DNA from: DATBVX01 sp035263105
GTDB lineage: Bacteria; Pseudomonadota; Gammaproteobacteria; Steroidobacterales; Steroidobacteraceae
Length of the DNA: 64,000 bases
Direction: 5' to 3'
Assembly: GCA_035263105.1 (NCBI GenBank)
Contig: DATFRO010000108.1
Coordinates: forward strand, 114,464 to 178,463
The number at the start of each line of letters is the position of its first letter. Within the stretch, counting starts at the first letter, position 1. The position numbers and the translations under genes were made by a program. This document shows, in pieces, positions 6,932 to 16,814 of this stretch. The notes below the pieces were generated by a model. It ran no database searches and had not been told where the DNA came from. It saw only the letters and a list, made by a program, of their open reading frames with translations.

Positions 6932-9900
6932 CTACCACTGAACTCTGACCCCCAGGTTCCCTTGGACGGCGCGGCTGTCGCTGGCATTGACACCCTGGCT
7001 CGCCGTCACGCTCGCATGCACGCTCGTGCGCTCGTTGATCTGCGCCGAGATACCGGCTGAGAGCTCGACCCAGTCATCGTCGAACTCCGTGCGGAACACG
7101 GTGGCTGGCGCCGTGGGCGCGGCCAGCGTGGTTTCAGTGCTTCCCGACAGCTCGCTCCAGTAGTTGGCGCGCAGCCACGCATGGAACAGGCCCTGATCGT
7201 CCCCGCCCCGCGGGCGGAGCACACCGAGCTCGAGTCCCGCGCGCGCCACGATGGTGTCCGCGCTGCCGAAGCGAATCGTTGTGCCCGCAGTCTCCGTGTC
7301 GTCCTGCTCGAGGTGCTGCACAATGACCTGGCCCTGCGGCGTCAGGGACCATTCGTCGCCCAGCCTGAAACTGTGGCCTGCTTCGACGGACGCGGCAGCC
7401 GCCCAGCCGTTGGTATCGGCACGAGTGTCCTCGCGCGGCTCGAGGTCGACGCGGCTGAAGTACGTGCCGAGCAGGTTCGTATCCACGTACGAAGCAGCGC
7501 TGCGGCGCGTCCAGTAGGCGCCGACTGTGGAGGCGAGTGACTCCGCATTGCCCGCACGCGCGCTGTCGTCGCGATCGACGTAACCGTTCGCCGGGCCCAT
7601 GACCAGGTACACCCCGGCGCGATCCGCACGGCTGTCGCCCGCGTTCCGATAGAGATCGGTGCCGAGCTGGATGCCCGCGATGTCATAGTCGAAATTCGCG
7701 CCATTGGCCGCGGTGCCGCCGCCGTCGTGGTTCCCGGCGAGATACAGCACGCGTCCCCACTGGCAGCCGTGGCCGCTGTCGCAAGTGGTGGCGACCTCCG
7801 CGCCCTCGCGCTCGTTCAAGGTACCGAGCACCGACAGCCCGTAGAGGTGTGCCAGCGGCACGACGGCCGTCGCCACCGACGCCACATCACGCACCTGCTG
7901 CAGCGAACGCAGGTACCAGCCCTCGGGGTCGGCATCCGTGGCCACCCCGTGGAACAGGTCATAGCGGAAGGCGCCTGCCATCACCGGACCATCGAGCGCA
8001 AAGGCGTCCGGCGCCGTGGTTGCGGAGTTGGCGGTCGCGATCAGCTGGATGCCGCCGCCGGTCGTGCGCGCACCGAGGCCGTTCTGATTGATGACGTGCA
8101 CGCGCGTCGCGCCGGTCGCGCTACCGCCGTCGATCGTCAGGCGGTCGGCTGGAGAGCTGTCGTTTCCGAGCGCCACGCGCATGTCCAGTTGTCCGCCCGC
8201 ACCGACGTATTTGCCGCGGATCGTGAGGGTGCCGAACGGTGCACCGCCGATGTTGAGCACGCCGGCATTGGTGACATCGCCAACGATGGTTCCGCCCGCC
8301 GAGAGCGCACCCGCGGACGCGACGCTGATCCGGCTCGCACTGAGCGTGCCGCTGCTCGTGAGCGTACCGGCGTTGATGTCGATGCCCGTGAACGCGGGCG
8401 TGCCGGACAACGTCAGCGTGCCTGCTCCCTGCTTGGTGAGGATCTCGAATCCGGTGATGCGGCTGGTGTCGAAGGTGAAGGCATTGGCGTTGTTGATCGC
8501 GACCGTGTCGCCCGCCGCGTGCGCACCGCCGTTGACCGTGGCGTTGAGGGTCGCGCCGTCGGTCAGCGACAGGAGATCATCCCCGGCGCCGAGATCAATG
8601 GTACCTGCGCCCGAAACGGTACCCGCGACCGTCAGCGTGTCGCTGCCCGCGGTGCCGAGGTAGCTGCCATCGACCTGGAGCGTGGCACCCGCGGCGACGA
8701 CGGTGGTCACGGGGTCGACCGTGGCGCCAGCGGCGACGTGCACGATGCCCGAGTTGACGGACACGCTGTTGAACGCGGACGCAGTTGGCCCGTGGATGTT
8801 GAGCGTACCCGCGCCGGTCTTCAGCAGCGCCTGGAAGCCCGTGACAGCGCCGAGGTCGGCAACGGTCGCGATGTTGGTATTGAAGGTGTTGGTGCCGGTG
8901 CCGCCGTCGACCAGGCCGGTGATGCTCGTGCCGTCATGAATGGTGAAGGTGTCGTTGTCGGCACCGAGGCTGAGTGATCCGGCACCCGTGTCGAGCGTGC
9001 CCGCGACGTCGAGCAGATCGGCTCCGGCGCCGAGATCGCCCATTGCGCGCAGCGTCGCGCCGCCGGCGACGAACACCGTATTCGCGCCGGCGCTGCCTGT
9101 CATCACGAGCGGCGTGGGCCCTGCGGCCTGCGCCGTGCCCTGCACAGTCAAAGTGCTGCCGTCGCCGAGGGCGAGAGTCGGCGTGTCGAGCTCGCCCGCC
9201 AGCAGCAGCGTGCCAGCAGTGAGCGTCGTGCCCGAGGTGTAGGTTTGAATCCCGGTCAGCGTCGCGACACCGGTGTTCTGCTTGGTGAGCTGCTCGAACC
9301 CGGCAAGCGACGCCGCGTCCAGCGTCAGCGCACTGGCGTTGTTGAGCACGACCGAGTCAGCGCTCGTCTGCGCGCCGCCGCCGATGTTCGCCGTGATCGC
9401 CGCGCCGTCGTTGAGCGTCAGCACGTCGTCGCCTGCGCCGAGGTCGACGCTTCCGCCGCCCGACACGGTGCCGGAGATCGTCATCGTGTCGTTGCCTGCG
9501 CTGCCGAGGTAGCTGCCACTGACACTGAGCGTCGCGCCATTCGCCACGGCCGTGCTCGAGACGCCGTTGAGGCTGCCTGCCGGGCCGATGCCGAGCGTGC
9601 CGCCCGCGACGCTGACCGTCGAAAAGTTCGACACCCCCGGTCCGTTGAGATTGAGCGTGCCGCCGCTCGTCTTGAGCAGCGTCTGGAAGTTGCTCACCGC
9701 ACCGAGGCCCGCGACCCCGGCGATGTCGGCATTGAAGGTGTTGTTGCCGCTGCCGCCGTCGACCAGCCCGGTGATGCTCGTGCCGTCGTGAATGGTGAGC
9801 GTGTCGTCATCGGCGCCCAGGCTGAGTGAACCCGCGCCCGTGTCGAGCGTCCCCGCGACATCGAGCAGATCGGCACCGGCACCGAGATCGCCCGTGGCGC

Positions 9901-12900
9901 GCAGCGTCGCGCCGCTCGCCACCAGCACCGTGTTCGCTCCGCCACTGCCCGCGATCGTGAGCGGCGTCGCCCCGCCGGCCTGGACCGTGCGTTGCACGCT
10001 CAGAGTGCTGTCATCGCCGAGGTTGAGCGTCGGTGTATCGAGCGCGCCCGCAACGACCAGGGTGCCGGCGGCGACGGTCGTGCCGACGCCGTAACTTTGC
10101 GTGCCGGTCAGCGTCGCGACGCCAGTGTTCTGCTTGGTGAACTGCTCAAAGCCGGAGAGGCTCGCGCCGTCGAGCGTGAATGCTGCGGCATTGTTGAGCA
10201 CGACCGAGTCGACACTGGTCTGGCCGCCGCCACCGATGACCGCGCTGATCACTGCGCCATCGTTCAGGGTGAGCACGTCATCACCGAGGCCGAGGTCGAT
10301 GGTGCCGACCCCCGCTACGGTGCCCGACACCGTCAACGTGTCGTTGCCCGCAGTGCCGAGATAAATGCCGTCGACCTGCAGCGTCGCGCCGGCATCGACG
10401 ACCGTCGTCGTCGGATCGACCGTGGCGCCAACCGCGACGTGCACGATGCCGGAATTGACCAACACGGTGTCGAACACCGACGCGGCCGGACCGTTGATGT
10501 TGAGTGTGCCGACGCCGGTCTTCTGCAGCGTCTGGAATCCCGTCAGCGCACCGAGATCGGCGACGGTGTTGATGTCGGTGTTGAACGTGTTGATGCCGGT
10601 GCCGCCCGCCACGGTGCCAATGACGGTAGTGCCGTCATGAATCGTGAACGTGTCGTCGCCATCGCCGAGGTTGAAGGTTCCGGTGCCGAGGTCGAGCGTG
10701 CCGGCGAGATCGAGCAGATCCGCGCCCGCGCCGAGATCGATCGAACCGGAACCGTCGAGCGTGCCTGCGACGGTGACCTGGTCGGCGCCCGCCGTGCCCG
10801 TGTAGCTGCCGTTCACGGTGAGCGTCGCACCGCTCGCCACGTTCGTGTTCGAGACGCCGCTGATGCTGCCCAATGCGCCGACCGCGAGCGTGCCGCCGGC
10901 GACGCTGACCATGGAGAAATTGGAGACGCCGGGGCCGTTGATATTGAGCAAGCCGCCGCTGGTCTTGAGCAGCGTCTGGAAGTTGGTCACGGCACCGAGA
11001 TTCGCGACCGCGGCGATGTCCGCGTTGAAGGTGTTGTTGCCGGTGCCGCCGTCGACGAGACCGACAACGCTGGTGCCGTCGTGAATCGTGAGAGTGTCGT
11101 CACCGCCGCCGAGGCTCAGGGAACCGGCGCCGGTGTTGAGCGTTCCCGTGACATCAAGCAGATCCGAGCCGCTACCGAGATCACCCGTCGCACGCAGTGT
11201 CGCGCCACCCGCCACGAGCACCGTGTTCGCCCCGGCACTGCCTGTGAGGGCAAGCGGCGTGGCGCCGACCGCCTGCGCCGTTCCCTGCACATTGAACACG
11301 CTGCCATCGCCCATGCTCAGCGTCGGCGTGTCGAGCTCGCCCGCCACGAGCAGCGTGCCCGCGGTGAGTGTCGTGCCGGAGGTGTACGTCTGGATTCCGG
11401 TCAGTATCGCGACGCCCGTGTTCTGCTTGGTGAGTTGCTCGAAACCCGAGAGCGAGCCCGCGCCCAATGTGAATGCGCCGGCATTGTTCAGCACCACGGA
11501 ATCGAACGTGGTCTGCGCGCCGCCACCGATCGTGGCCGTGAGCAGCGCGCCATCGTTCAAGGTGAGCACATCGTTGCCGGCGGCGAGATCGATGATGCCG
11601 GCTCCCGAAACCGTGCCGGCCACCGTCAGCGCGTCTGCTCCGGCGCTCGCCACAAAGCTGCCGCTCACGTTGAGCGTTGCACCACTCGCGACGGAAGCGG
11701 TCGTGAAGCCGTTGATGCTACCGGCCGCTGCGATGTTGATCGTGCCCGCGTTCGCGTTGACCGTGGTGAAAGACGAGGCCGCCGGGCCGTTGATATTGAG
11801 CGTGCCCACGCCGGTCTTGAGCAGCGTCTGGAAGCCCGTGACGGCGCCGAGGTTGGCGCTGGTCGCGATCGCGGTGTTGAACGTGTTGTTGCCGGTGCCG
11901 CCCGCGACAGTGCCGACGATGTTGGTACCGTCGTGAATGGTGAGCGTGTCATCGCCGGTGCCGAGACTGAGCGTGCCGGCGCCGGTGTTCACGGTGCCGG
12001 ACACGTCGAGGAGATCGGACCCGTTGCCGAAATCGCCGGTGGCACGCAGCGTCGCGCCGCTCGCGACCAGCACCGTGTTCGCGCCCGCGCTCCCGGTGAG
12101 GGTCAGCGGCGTGGCGCCGACCGCCTGCACGGTGCCTTGCACGTTGAGTGTCGTGTTATCGCCGAGGGTCAGCGTTGGCGTGTCGAGCTCACCGGCGACG
12201 AGCAGCGTTCCAGCATTCAGCGCGGTGCTGGTGGTGTAGGTCTGAATTCCAGTCAGCGTCGCGACACCGGTGTTCTGCTTGGTGAGCTGCTCGAACCCGG
12301 TGAGCGAGGCGCCCAGCGACAGCGCACCGGCGTTGTTCAGCACCACGGAATCCGAAGTCGTCTGCGCACCGCCGCCGATCGTCGCCGTGATCACGGCGCC
12401 GTCATTGAGCGTCAGCGTGTCATTGCCCGCGCCGAGGTCGATGGTACCGACGCCCGTGACCGTGCCCGACACCGCGAATGTGTCGGCGCCGGCGCTCGTG
12501 ACGTAGCTGCCGCTCACATTGAGCGTCGCGCCACTCGCGACCGTAGTGGCAGTCGCGCCGCTGACGCTCCCCGCGGCGCCGACGTTGAGCGTGCCGCCGG
12601 AAACGTTGACGGTGGTGAAGCCCGAGACGCCCGGTCCATTGATGTTGAGTGTGCCGCCGCTGGTCTTGAGCAACGTCTGGAAGTTGGTCACCGCGCCGAG
12701 ACTGGCCGTGCCTGCGATCGCCGTGTTGAGGGTGTTGGTGCCGGTGCCGCCGTCGAGCGTGCCGACGACGTTGGCGCCGTCGCGGATCGTGAGCGTGTCG
12801 TTGCTGCCACCAAGGCTCAAGGTGCCCGCGCCGGTGTTCACCGTACCGGACACGTCGAGCACATCCGAACCGTTGCCGAAGTCGCCGGTGGCGCGCAGTG

Positions 12901-15900
12901 TCGCACCGCTCGCCACCAGTACCGTATCCACACCGGTGCTGCCGGTGATCGTCGCCGTGGTGGAGCCCGCCGCTTCGACCGAGCCGCGCACATCGAGCGT
13001 GGTGGTGGCGGTGAGCGCAACGGTGGGCGTGGTGAGGCTCCCGGTGACCTGCAGCGTGCCGAGGACGACGTTGGTCGCTGCGGCTGCCGCGGAACCACTG
13101 AGCGTCGTGGTGCCCGCACCGGACTGATTGATCGTGCCGGTGCCCGTGATCGTGTTGCCCACGGTGAGCGCATCGGAGCGCAGGAACGTGAGCGTCGCAT
13201 TGTTGACGACGGCGCCGCTCCCCAGCGTGCCTGTCGTGCCGCCGTTCCCGACCTGCAGCGTGCCGGCGGAAATCGTCGTAGTGCCTGAGTACGTATTGCT
13301 GCCCGCGAGGATCCAGCGACCGGTACCGCTCTTGGTGAGCGCGAGCGCACCGGAGCCGTTGTCGGCGAGCGCACCCGCGAAGATATTGCCGCTGGTCGTG
13401 CCCGTGAGCGTGAGGCTGCGCGCCTGGTTTGCGATGTCGTAGGAGGCCGTACCGTTCCAGGTCAGGACGCCGCTGCCGCTCCCGTCGAGCGTCGCCCCGC
13501 CATCCTCGATCAGGAAATTGCGATCGGTCGCGGTGGCGGCGCCGGTGTGGCGCAATGTTCCGCCGTCGAAGTTGAGATTCGCAGCCGCGTTCGTCGCCGC
13601 GCCGAGATTGCTGGCGACGCCGCCATTGGTCAGCGTCGAGACCGCGAGCACGCCCGCGTTGAGCCGCACCGGTCCGGTGAAGGTGTTCACGCCACTCAAC
13701 GTGGTCGTGCCGGTGCCGTCGTGGCGCAGCGTGCCGTTGCCGCTGATCGCGGAAGAAGTAGTGACTGCGCTGCTGCGATTGATGGCGAGGACGCTGTTGT
13801 TGATCACCGCACCGCCACCCAGGGTGCCCGTGGCGCCGCCGTTGCCGAGCTGCAGCGTGCCCGCGTTGATGGTGGTCGTGCCGCTGTAAGTGTTATTGGC
13901 GGCCAGGATCGTCGTGCCGGTGCCGTTCTGCAGCAGAGTGCCGGTGCTGCTGATGACGCCGCCGATCGTGTAGGCATCGCTGCGATTGATGATGAGCTGC
14001 CCGCTGTCGACGACGGCGCCGGCGCCGAGCGTCCCCGTCGTGCCGCCGTTACCGACCTGCAGCACGCCAGTGCTGATGGTCGTTGTGCCCGTGAAAGTGT
14101 TGTTCGCGGTGAGCAGGAGCGTTCCGGCGCCGGTCTTGGTGAGTCCGCCACCCGCACCCGTGAGTACGCCGCTGAGGATCGCATCGGTCGCGGCCGTGCC
14201 GTCGTTCACGAGCACGGTGCGCGCCGCCGCACCGAAGTCGATGCCATTGCGAAAGTCGATGGTGCTGTCGGCATTCGCGAGACTCAGGATCAGCGACTGG
14301 CCGTTCGGCACGAACCCGCCCGCGGTCCAGGTCTGCGTCGCGCCGGCGCCGCCGAGATTCACGACGCGATTGCCGCCGAAGGCGGCAAAGCCGCCGGAGC
14401 TGGTCCAGCGCACCTGGTTCAGGTTCGAGCTCGCGCCGACCGCGCGGTTGAAGTCGCCGCTCGTCGCCGTGAGCCCGAGCACGCCGCCGTTGAAAACCAG
14501 CGCGCTGCCTTGCGTCGCGCCGTCACCCGCCAGGCCGCCCGAAAGCGCGGTGGCATTGTTGAGCGTGAGCAGACCCGCATCGATGCGCGTGTCGCCGGTA
14601 TGGGTGCTCGGCCCGGAGAGGAACCAGGTGCCGGTACCGGCCTTGATGAGGCTGGTGCGCAGCGCGCCCGCGGTATTGAAGTCGGTGAGTGTGCCCGCGA
14701 ACAGGTTGTTGCCGGTATTGGTGCCGGCGAGCGTGAACGTCGTCGCCGCGGTCGTCGTCATCGTGCCGTTCCACGTCAGCGTGCCCGTGCCGCTCGATTC
14801 GATGCGGCCGGTAGTGCCGACACCCGTGAAGTTGCGGTCGGTGCTCGCGTTCGCGGCGCCGGTGTAGCGCAGCGTCCCGTTGTTGATGACGAGGTTTGCA
14901 GCGGCATTGCTGCTCGCACCGAGATTGCTCGCGACGCCGCCGTTCGCCAGCGTGTCGATTTCGAGCGTGCCGCCGAGAATCGAAGTGATGCCGGTGTAGG
15001 TGTTGGCTCCGGTGAGGTGCCACAGACCCGCATCGTTTTTGGTGAGCGCGAGCGTGCCGCCGCCATCCCCGAGCGTGCCGGCAAAAATATTCGTGGCGGT
15101 GTTGGTGCCGCGCAGGATCAGCGTCCGTGCACCACTTGGATTCGTCGCCGTGCCGTTCCACACCAGCGCGCCCGTGCCGCTCGCTGCGAGCTGCGCCTGC
15201 GTGGCGGCACCAAAAGAGAAATTACGATCCGTGCTCTCGCCCGCGCCGACATAGGTCAGGATCGAGGCGTTGTTGTCGAAGACGAGATTCGCCGCGGCAT
15301 TGCTCGCCGCACCGAGGCCGCCCGCGGTACCGCCGTTGCCGATGGTGCTGACGCGCACCGTCGGCGCGTTGAGGCTGGTCACGCCCGTGTAGGTGTTCGC
15401 GGCGTTGAGCTGCACCGTGCCGTTGCCGGTGTAGACGACGCTGCCGTTGCTCAGCACGCCGCTCAGCGTCACATCCGTCGCGGCGGAACCGTTGTTGACC
15501 TGGATGGTGCGCGAGGCCCCGTTCAAGTCGATCGGGTTCTGCCAGTCGAGCGTGCCGGTCGCGGAAGCCGACGCCAGCGTCAACGTCTGCCCCGCGCCGA
15601 TGAACCCCGGCGTGCCCGCCCAGACCAGCGTCGCGCCGGCGCCGCCGAGATTGACGACGCGATTGGCGCCGAACGCGGCGAAGCCGCCGCTGCCCGTCCA
15701 TTGCACCTGGTTCGCGCCTGTGCCCACTGCGCGTGTCATGTCCCCCGCGCCGAGCTCGACCACGCCGCCACCGGTGAGATTGAGATTGCTGTTGGCGGAG
15801 AGCGCGCCCGCGCTGTTGGCGCGCAGGATCCCCGCCGAGAGCAGCGTCTGACCGGAATAGGTGTTGGTGCCGCTCAGGATCACGGTGCCGCTCACCGTCT

Positions 15901-16669
15901 TGCTGAGGCTCAGTACGTTCGCGCCGGTATCGGCGAAGTTGCCGCTGAACGTGCCGCTCGCGATCAGCTGCAGGACCGTCGATGCCGTGAGTGTCGGGCT
16001 CCCCGAGTACACGCCGGCCGCGGCCGCGGACATGCTGGCGGTCCCGCCGGTCAGCGTGAAGTTGCGATCGATGGTGGTCGAATTGAAGTTGAGCGTGGTG
16101 CCGTTGCCGATGATGAAATTCGCGGCGACGTTCGGGCCCGCGCCGAGCGCCGCGTTGTTGGTGATCGAGAGCGTTCCGCCCAGCAGCTGCGTAACGCCGG
16201 TGTAGGTATTGGCGCCGGAGAGGGCGAGCGTGCCGGTGCCCGACTTGATGAGGCCGGCCGTGCCCGCAAGGATCGAGTTGATGGTCGTCGTGGTGGTGTT
16301 GACCGCGATCGTCGGGTTCACGCCGCCGAGCGTGAGCGTGCTGCCCGTCAGGATGTAGTTGTTGGCGCTGAACGTGAGATTGTGCGCCGTGATCGGCACG
16401 CCCAGCGTCACGGTTCCGGCCGTGCCGCCGAACACCGCATCGCTCAGTGCCGCGTTGTTCCAGGCCTGGTAGGTCGTGCCGTTGTGCCAGCGCAGGCTGG
16501 TCGTGTCCCAGACGTTGTTGGCCGGCGTGACGGTGTCATTGCCATTGACGGGGAGCGTGCCGTTCGCATCCCAGTTAAGCGTCTGCGCCTGCGCTCCGAG
16601 AGCCAGGGCCGCGAGTGGAAGGCCACAGAGCAGCCTCAGCGGTCGCGCTTCGATCACTCGTCGAGTCAT
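6932..16669 (-). CDS. giant autotransporter (type Va) with PATR passenger and long tandem repeats
   Basis: The product is about 3245 aa from the ATG at 16667-16669, chosen because it opens a signal peptide (MTRRVIEARPLRLL...) with an AQA cleavage site near residue 28. Residues about 30-1190 contain around ten passenger-associated transport repeats of the type GTGTLxLSGANTYTGxTxxxxGTL. Residues about 1190-2740 form a tandem array of roughly 284-aa units rich in GAGxDxLxLxDG turns, predicted to extend a right-handed beta-helix. The last 300 residues (DNA about 6932-7830) are an autotransporter beta-barrel ending in aromatic Trp (GNLGVRVQW), as outer-membrane assembly by BAM expects. Likely function: surface adhesin or biofilm factor; no catalytic domain was recognised. 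It is inserted between yicC and gmk, which are often neighbours elsewhere. Confidence 0.93.
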   Translation of the reverse strand: MTRRVIEARPLRLLCGLPLAALALGAQAQTLNWDANGTLPVNGNDTVTPANNVWDTTSLRWHNGTTYQAWNNAALSDAVFGGTAGTVTLGVPITAHNLTFSANNYILTGSTLTLGGVNPTIAVNTTTTTINSILAGTAGLIKSGTGTLALSGANTYTGVTQLLGGTLSITNNAALGAGPNVAANFIIGNGTTLNFNSTTIDRNFTLTGGTASMSAAAAGVYSGSPTLTASTVLQLIASGTFSGNFADTGANVLSLSKTVSGTVILSGTNTYSGQTLLSAGILRANSAGALSANSNLNLTGGGVVELGAGDMTRAVGTGANQVQWTGSGGFAAFGANRVVNLGGAGATLVWAGTPGFIGAGQTLTLASASATGTLDWQNPIDLNGASRTIQVNNGSAATDVTLSGVLSNGSVVYTGNGTVQLNAANTYTGVTSLNAPTVRVSTIGNGGTAGGLGAASNAAANLVFDNNASILTYVGAGESTDRNFSFGAATQAQLAASGTGALVWNGTATNPSGARTLILRGTNTATNIFAGTLGDGGGTLALTKNDAGLWHLTGANTYTGITSILGGTLEIDTLANGGVASNLGASSNAAANLVINNGTLRYTGAANASTDRNFTGVGTTGRIESSGTGTLTWNGTMTTTAATTFTLAGTNTGNNLFAGTLTDFNTAGALRTSLIKAGTGTWFLSGPSTHTGDTRIDAGLLTLNNATALSGGLAGDGATQGSALVFNGGVLGLTATSGDFNRAVGASSNLNQVRWTSSGGFAAFGGNRVVNLGGAGATQTWTAGGFVPNGQSLILSLANADSTIDFRNGIDFGAAARTVLVNDGTAATDAILSGVLTGAGGGLTKTGAGTLLLTANNTFTGTTTISTGVLQVGNGGTTGTLGAGAVVDSGQLIINRSDAYTIGGVISSTGTLLQNGTGTTILAANNTYSGTTTINAGTLQLGNGGATGTLGGGAVINNSVLAINRSSAVTTSSAISGNGTLRHDGTGTTTLSGVNTFTGPVRLNAGVLAVSTLTNGGVASNLGAATNAAANLNFDGGTLRHTGAATATDRNFLIEDGGATLDGSGSGVLTWNGTASYDIANQARSLTLTGTTSGNIFAGALADNGSGALALTKSGTGRWILAGSNTYSGTTTISAGTLQVGNGGTTGTLGSGAVVNNATLTFLRSDALTVGNTITGTGTINQSGAGTTTLSGSAAAAATNVVLGTLQVTGSLTTPTVALTATTTLDVRGSVEAAGSTTATITGSTGVDTVLVASGATLRATGDFGNGSDVLDVSGTVNTGAGTLSLGGSNDTLTIRDGANVVGTLDGGTGTNTLNTAIAGTASLGAVTNFQTLLKTSGGTLNINGPGVSGFTTVNVSGGTLNVGAAGSVSGATATTVASGATLNVSGSYVTSAGADTFAVSGTVTGVGTIDLGAGNDTLTLNDGAVITATIGGGAQTTSDSVVLNNAGALSLGASLTGFEQLTKQNTGVATLTGIQTYTTSTALNAGTLLVAGELDTPTLTLGDNTTLNVQGTVQAVGATPLTLTGSAGANTVLVASGATLRATGDFGNGSDLLDVSGTVNTGAGTLSLGTGDDTLTIHDGTNIVGTVAGGTGNNTFNTAIATSANLGAVTGFQTLLKTGVGTLNINGPAASSFTTVNANAGTINIAAAGSINGFTTASVASGATLNVSGSFVASAGADALTVAGTVSGAGIIDLAAGNDVLTLNDGALLTATIGGGAQTTFDSVVLNNAGAFTLGAGSLSGFEQLTKQNTGVAILTGIQTYTSGTTLTAGTLLVAGELDTPTLSMGDGSVFNVQGTAQAVGATPLALTGSAGANTVLVAGGATLRATGDLGSGSDLLDVTGTLNTGAGSLSLGGGDDTLTIHDGTSVVGLVDGGTGNNTFNADIAAVANLGAVTNFQTLLKTSGGLLNINGPGVSNFSMVSVAGGTLAVGALGSISGVSNTNVASGATLTVNGSYTGTAGADQVTVAGTLDGSGSIDLGAGADLLDLAGTLDLGTGTFNLGDGDDTFTIHDGTTVIGTVAGGTGINTFNTDINTVADLGALTGFQTLQKTGVGTLNINGPAASVFDTVLVNSGIVHVAVGATVDPTTTVVDAGATLQVDGIYLGTAGNDTLTVSGTVAGVGTIDLGLGDDVLTLNDGAVISAVIGGGGQTSVDSVVLNNAAAFTLDGASLSGFEQFTKQNTGVATLTGTQSYGVGTTVAAGTLVVAGALDTPTLNLGDDSTLSVQRTVQAGGATPLTIAGSGGANTVLVASGATLRATGDLGAGADLLDVAGTLDTGAGSLSLGADDDTLTIHDGTSITGLVDGGSGNNTFNADIAGVAGLGAVSNFQTLLKTSGGTLNLNGPGVSNFSTVSVAGGTLGIGPAGSLNGVSSTAVANGATLSVSGSYLGSAGNDTMTISGTVSGGGSVDLGAGDDVLTLNDGAAITANIGGGAQTSADSVVLNNASALTLDAASLAGFEQLTKQNTGVATLTGIQTYTSGTTLTAGTLLLAGELDTPTLALGDGSTLTVQGTAQAAGPTPLVMTGSAGANTVFVAGGATLRAMGDLGAGADLLDVAGTLDTGAGSLSLGADNDTFTIHDGTSITGLVDGGTGTNTFNTNIATVADLGAVTGFQALLKTGAGTLNIHGPTASAFNSVSVNSGIVHVAAGATVDPVTTVVAAGATLQVDGSYLGTAGSDTLTVAGTVSGAGTIDLGAGDDLLSLTDGATLNATVNGGAHAAGDTVAINNANAFTFDTSRITGFEILTKQGAGTLTLSGTPAFTGIDINAGTLTSSGTLSASRISVASAGALSAGGTIVGDVTNAGVLNIGGAPFGTLTIRGKYVGAGGQLDMRVALGNDSSPADRLTIDGGSATGATRVHVINQNGLGARTTGGGIQLIATANSATTAPDAFALDGPVMAGAFRYDLFHGVATDADPEGWYLRSLQQVRDVASVATAVVPLAHLYGLSVLGTLNEREGAEVATTCDSGHGCQWGRVLYLAGNHDGGGTAANGANFDYDIAGIQLGTDLYRNAGDSRADRAGVYLVMGPANGYVDRDDSARAGNAESLASTVGAYWTRRSAASYVDTNLLGTYFSRVDLEPREDTRADTNGWAAAASVEAGHSFRLGDEWSLTPQGQVIVQHLEQDDTETAGTTIRFGSADTIVARAGLELGVLRPRGGDDQGLFHAWLRANYWSELSGSTETTLAAPTAPATVFRTEFDDDWVELSAGISAQINERTSVHASVTASQGVNASDSRAVQGNLGVRVQW
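8441..13100 (-). repeat. tandem array of five long repeat units inside the autotransporter gene
   Basis: Using the recurring LTKQNTG segment (DNA cttggtgag ending at 8440, 9289, 10141, 11434 and 12286) as the phase marker, successive units measure 849, 852, 1293 and 852 bp. A fifth, more diverged unit lies above 12287. Each unit runs through LDTPTL, GANTVLVA, GATLRATGD, LLDVxGTxxTGAG, DDTLTIHDG, FQTLLKTxxG, GATLxVxGSY and VLTLNDG. The 1293-bp copy carries an extra half-unit of about 441 bp. Copies are strongly similar in protein, less so at DNA level. Left boundaries are exact; the right limit is approximate. Confidence 0.85.
13101..16550 (-). repeat. PATR-type passenger repeats of the autotransporter
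   Basis: About ten imperfect copies of the passenger-associated transport repeat occur here in the translated product, for example LALSGANTYTGVTQ, VILSGTNTYSGQTL, WHLTGANTYTGITS and TILAANNTYSGTTT. They are interspersed with a second recurring block (GGVASNLGA, NAAANL, STDRNF) that occurs four to five times. This is the known architecture of large surface autotransporters, in which PATR assist secretion of the beta-helix. Limits are approximate. Confidence 0.75.
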
Positions 16670-16814
16670 GCACAGTTCCGGGAATTGCGGCCGATCCGAA
16701 CTTGGCGCCAATGGCTTGTGAATATATCGTAACCATCTCATTCGTCGGGGAGGATGAGCGGGAGCGCCGTCACAATCACTGCCCTCGGAACGCCCGCTCA
16801 TTCACAATCCAACG

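Noticed and set aside
7727..16732. A nearly stop-free plus-strand frame opposite the autotransporter gene (for example 9992-13288, 1098 codons, and 13547-16732, 1061 codons)
   Set aside because: It is antisense to a clear autotransporter gene made of repeats. The long open frame follows from GC-rich codon bias and repetition; its translation is Arg/Ala/Glu-biased with no domain, signal or start site.
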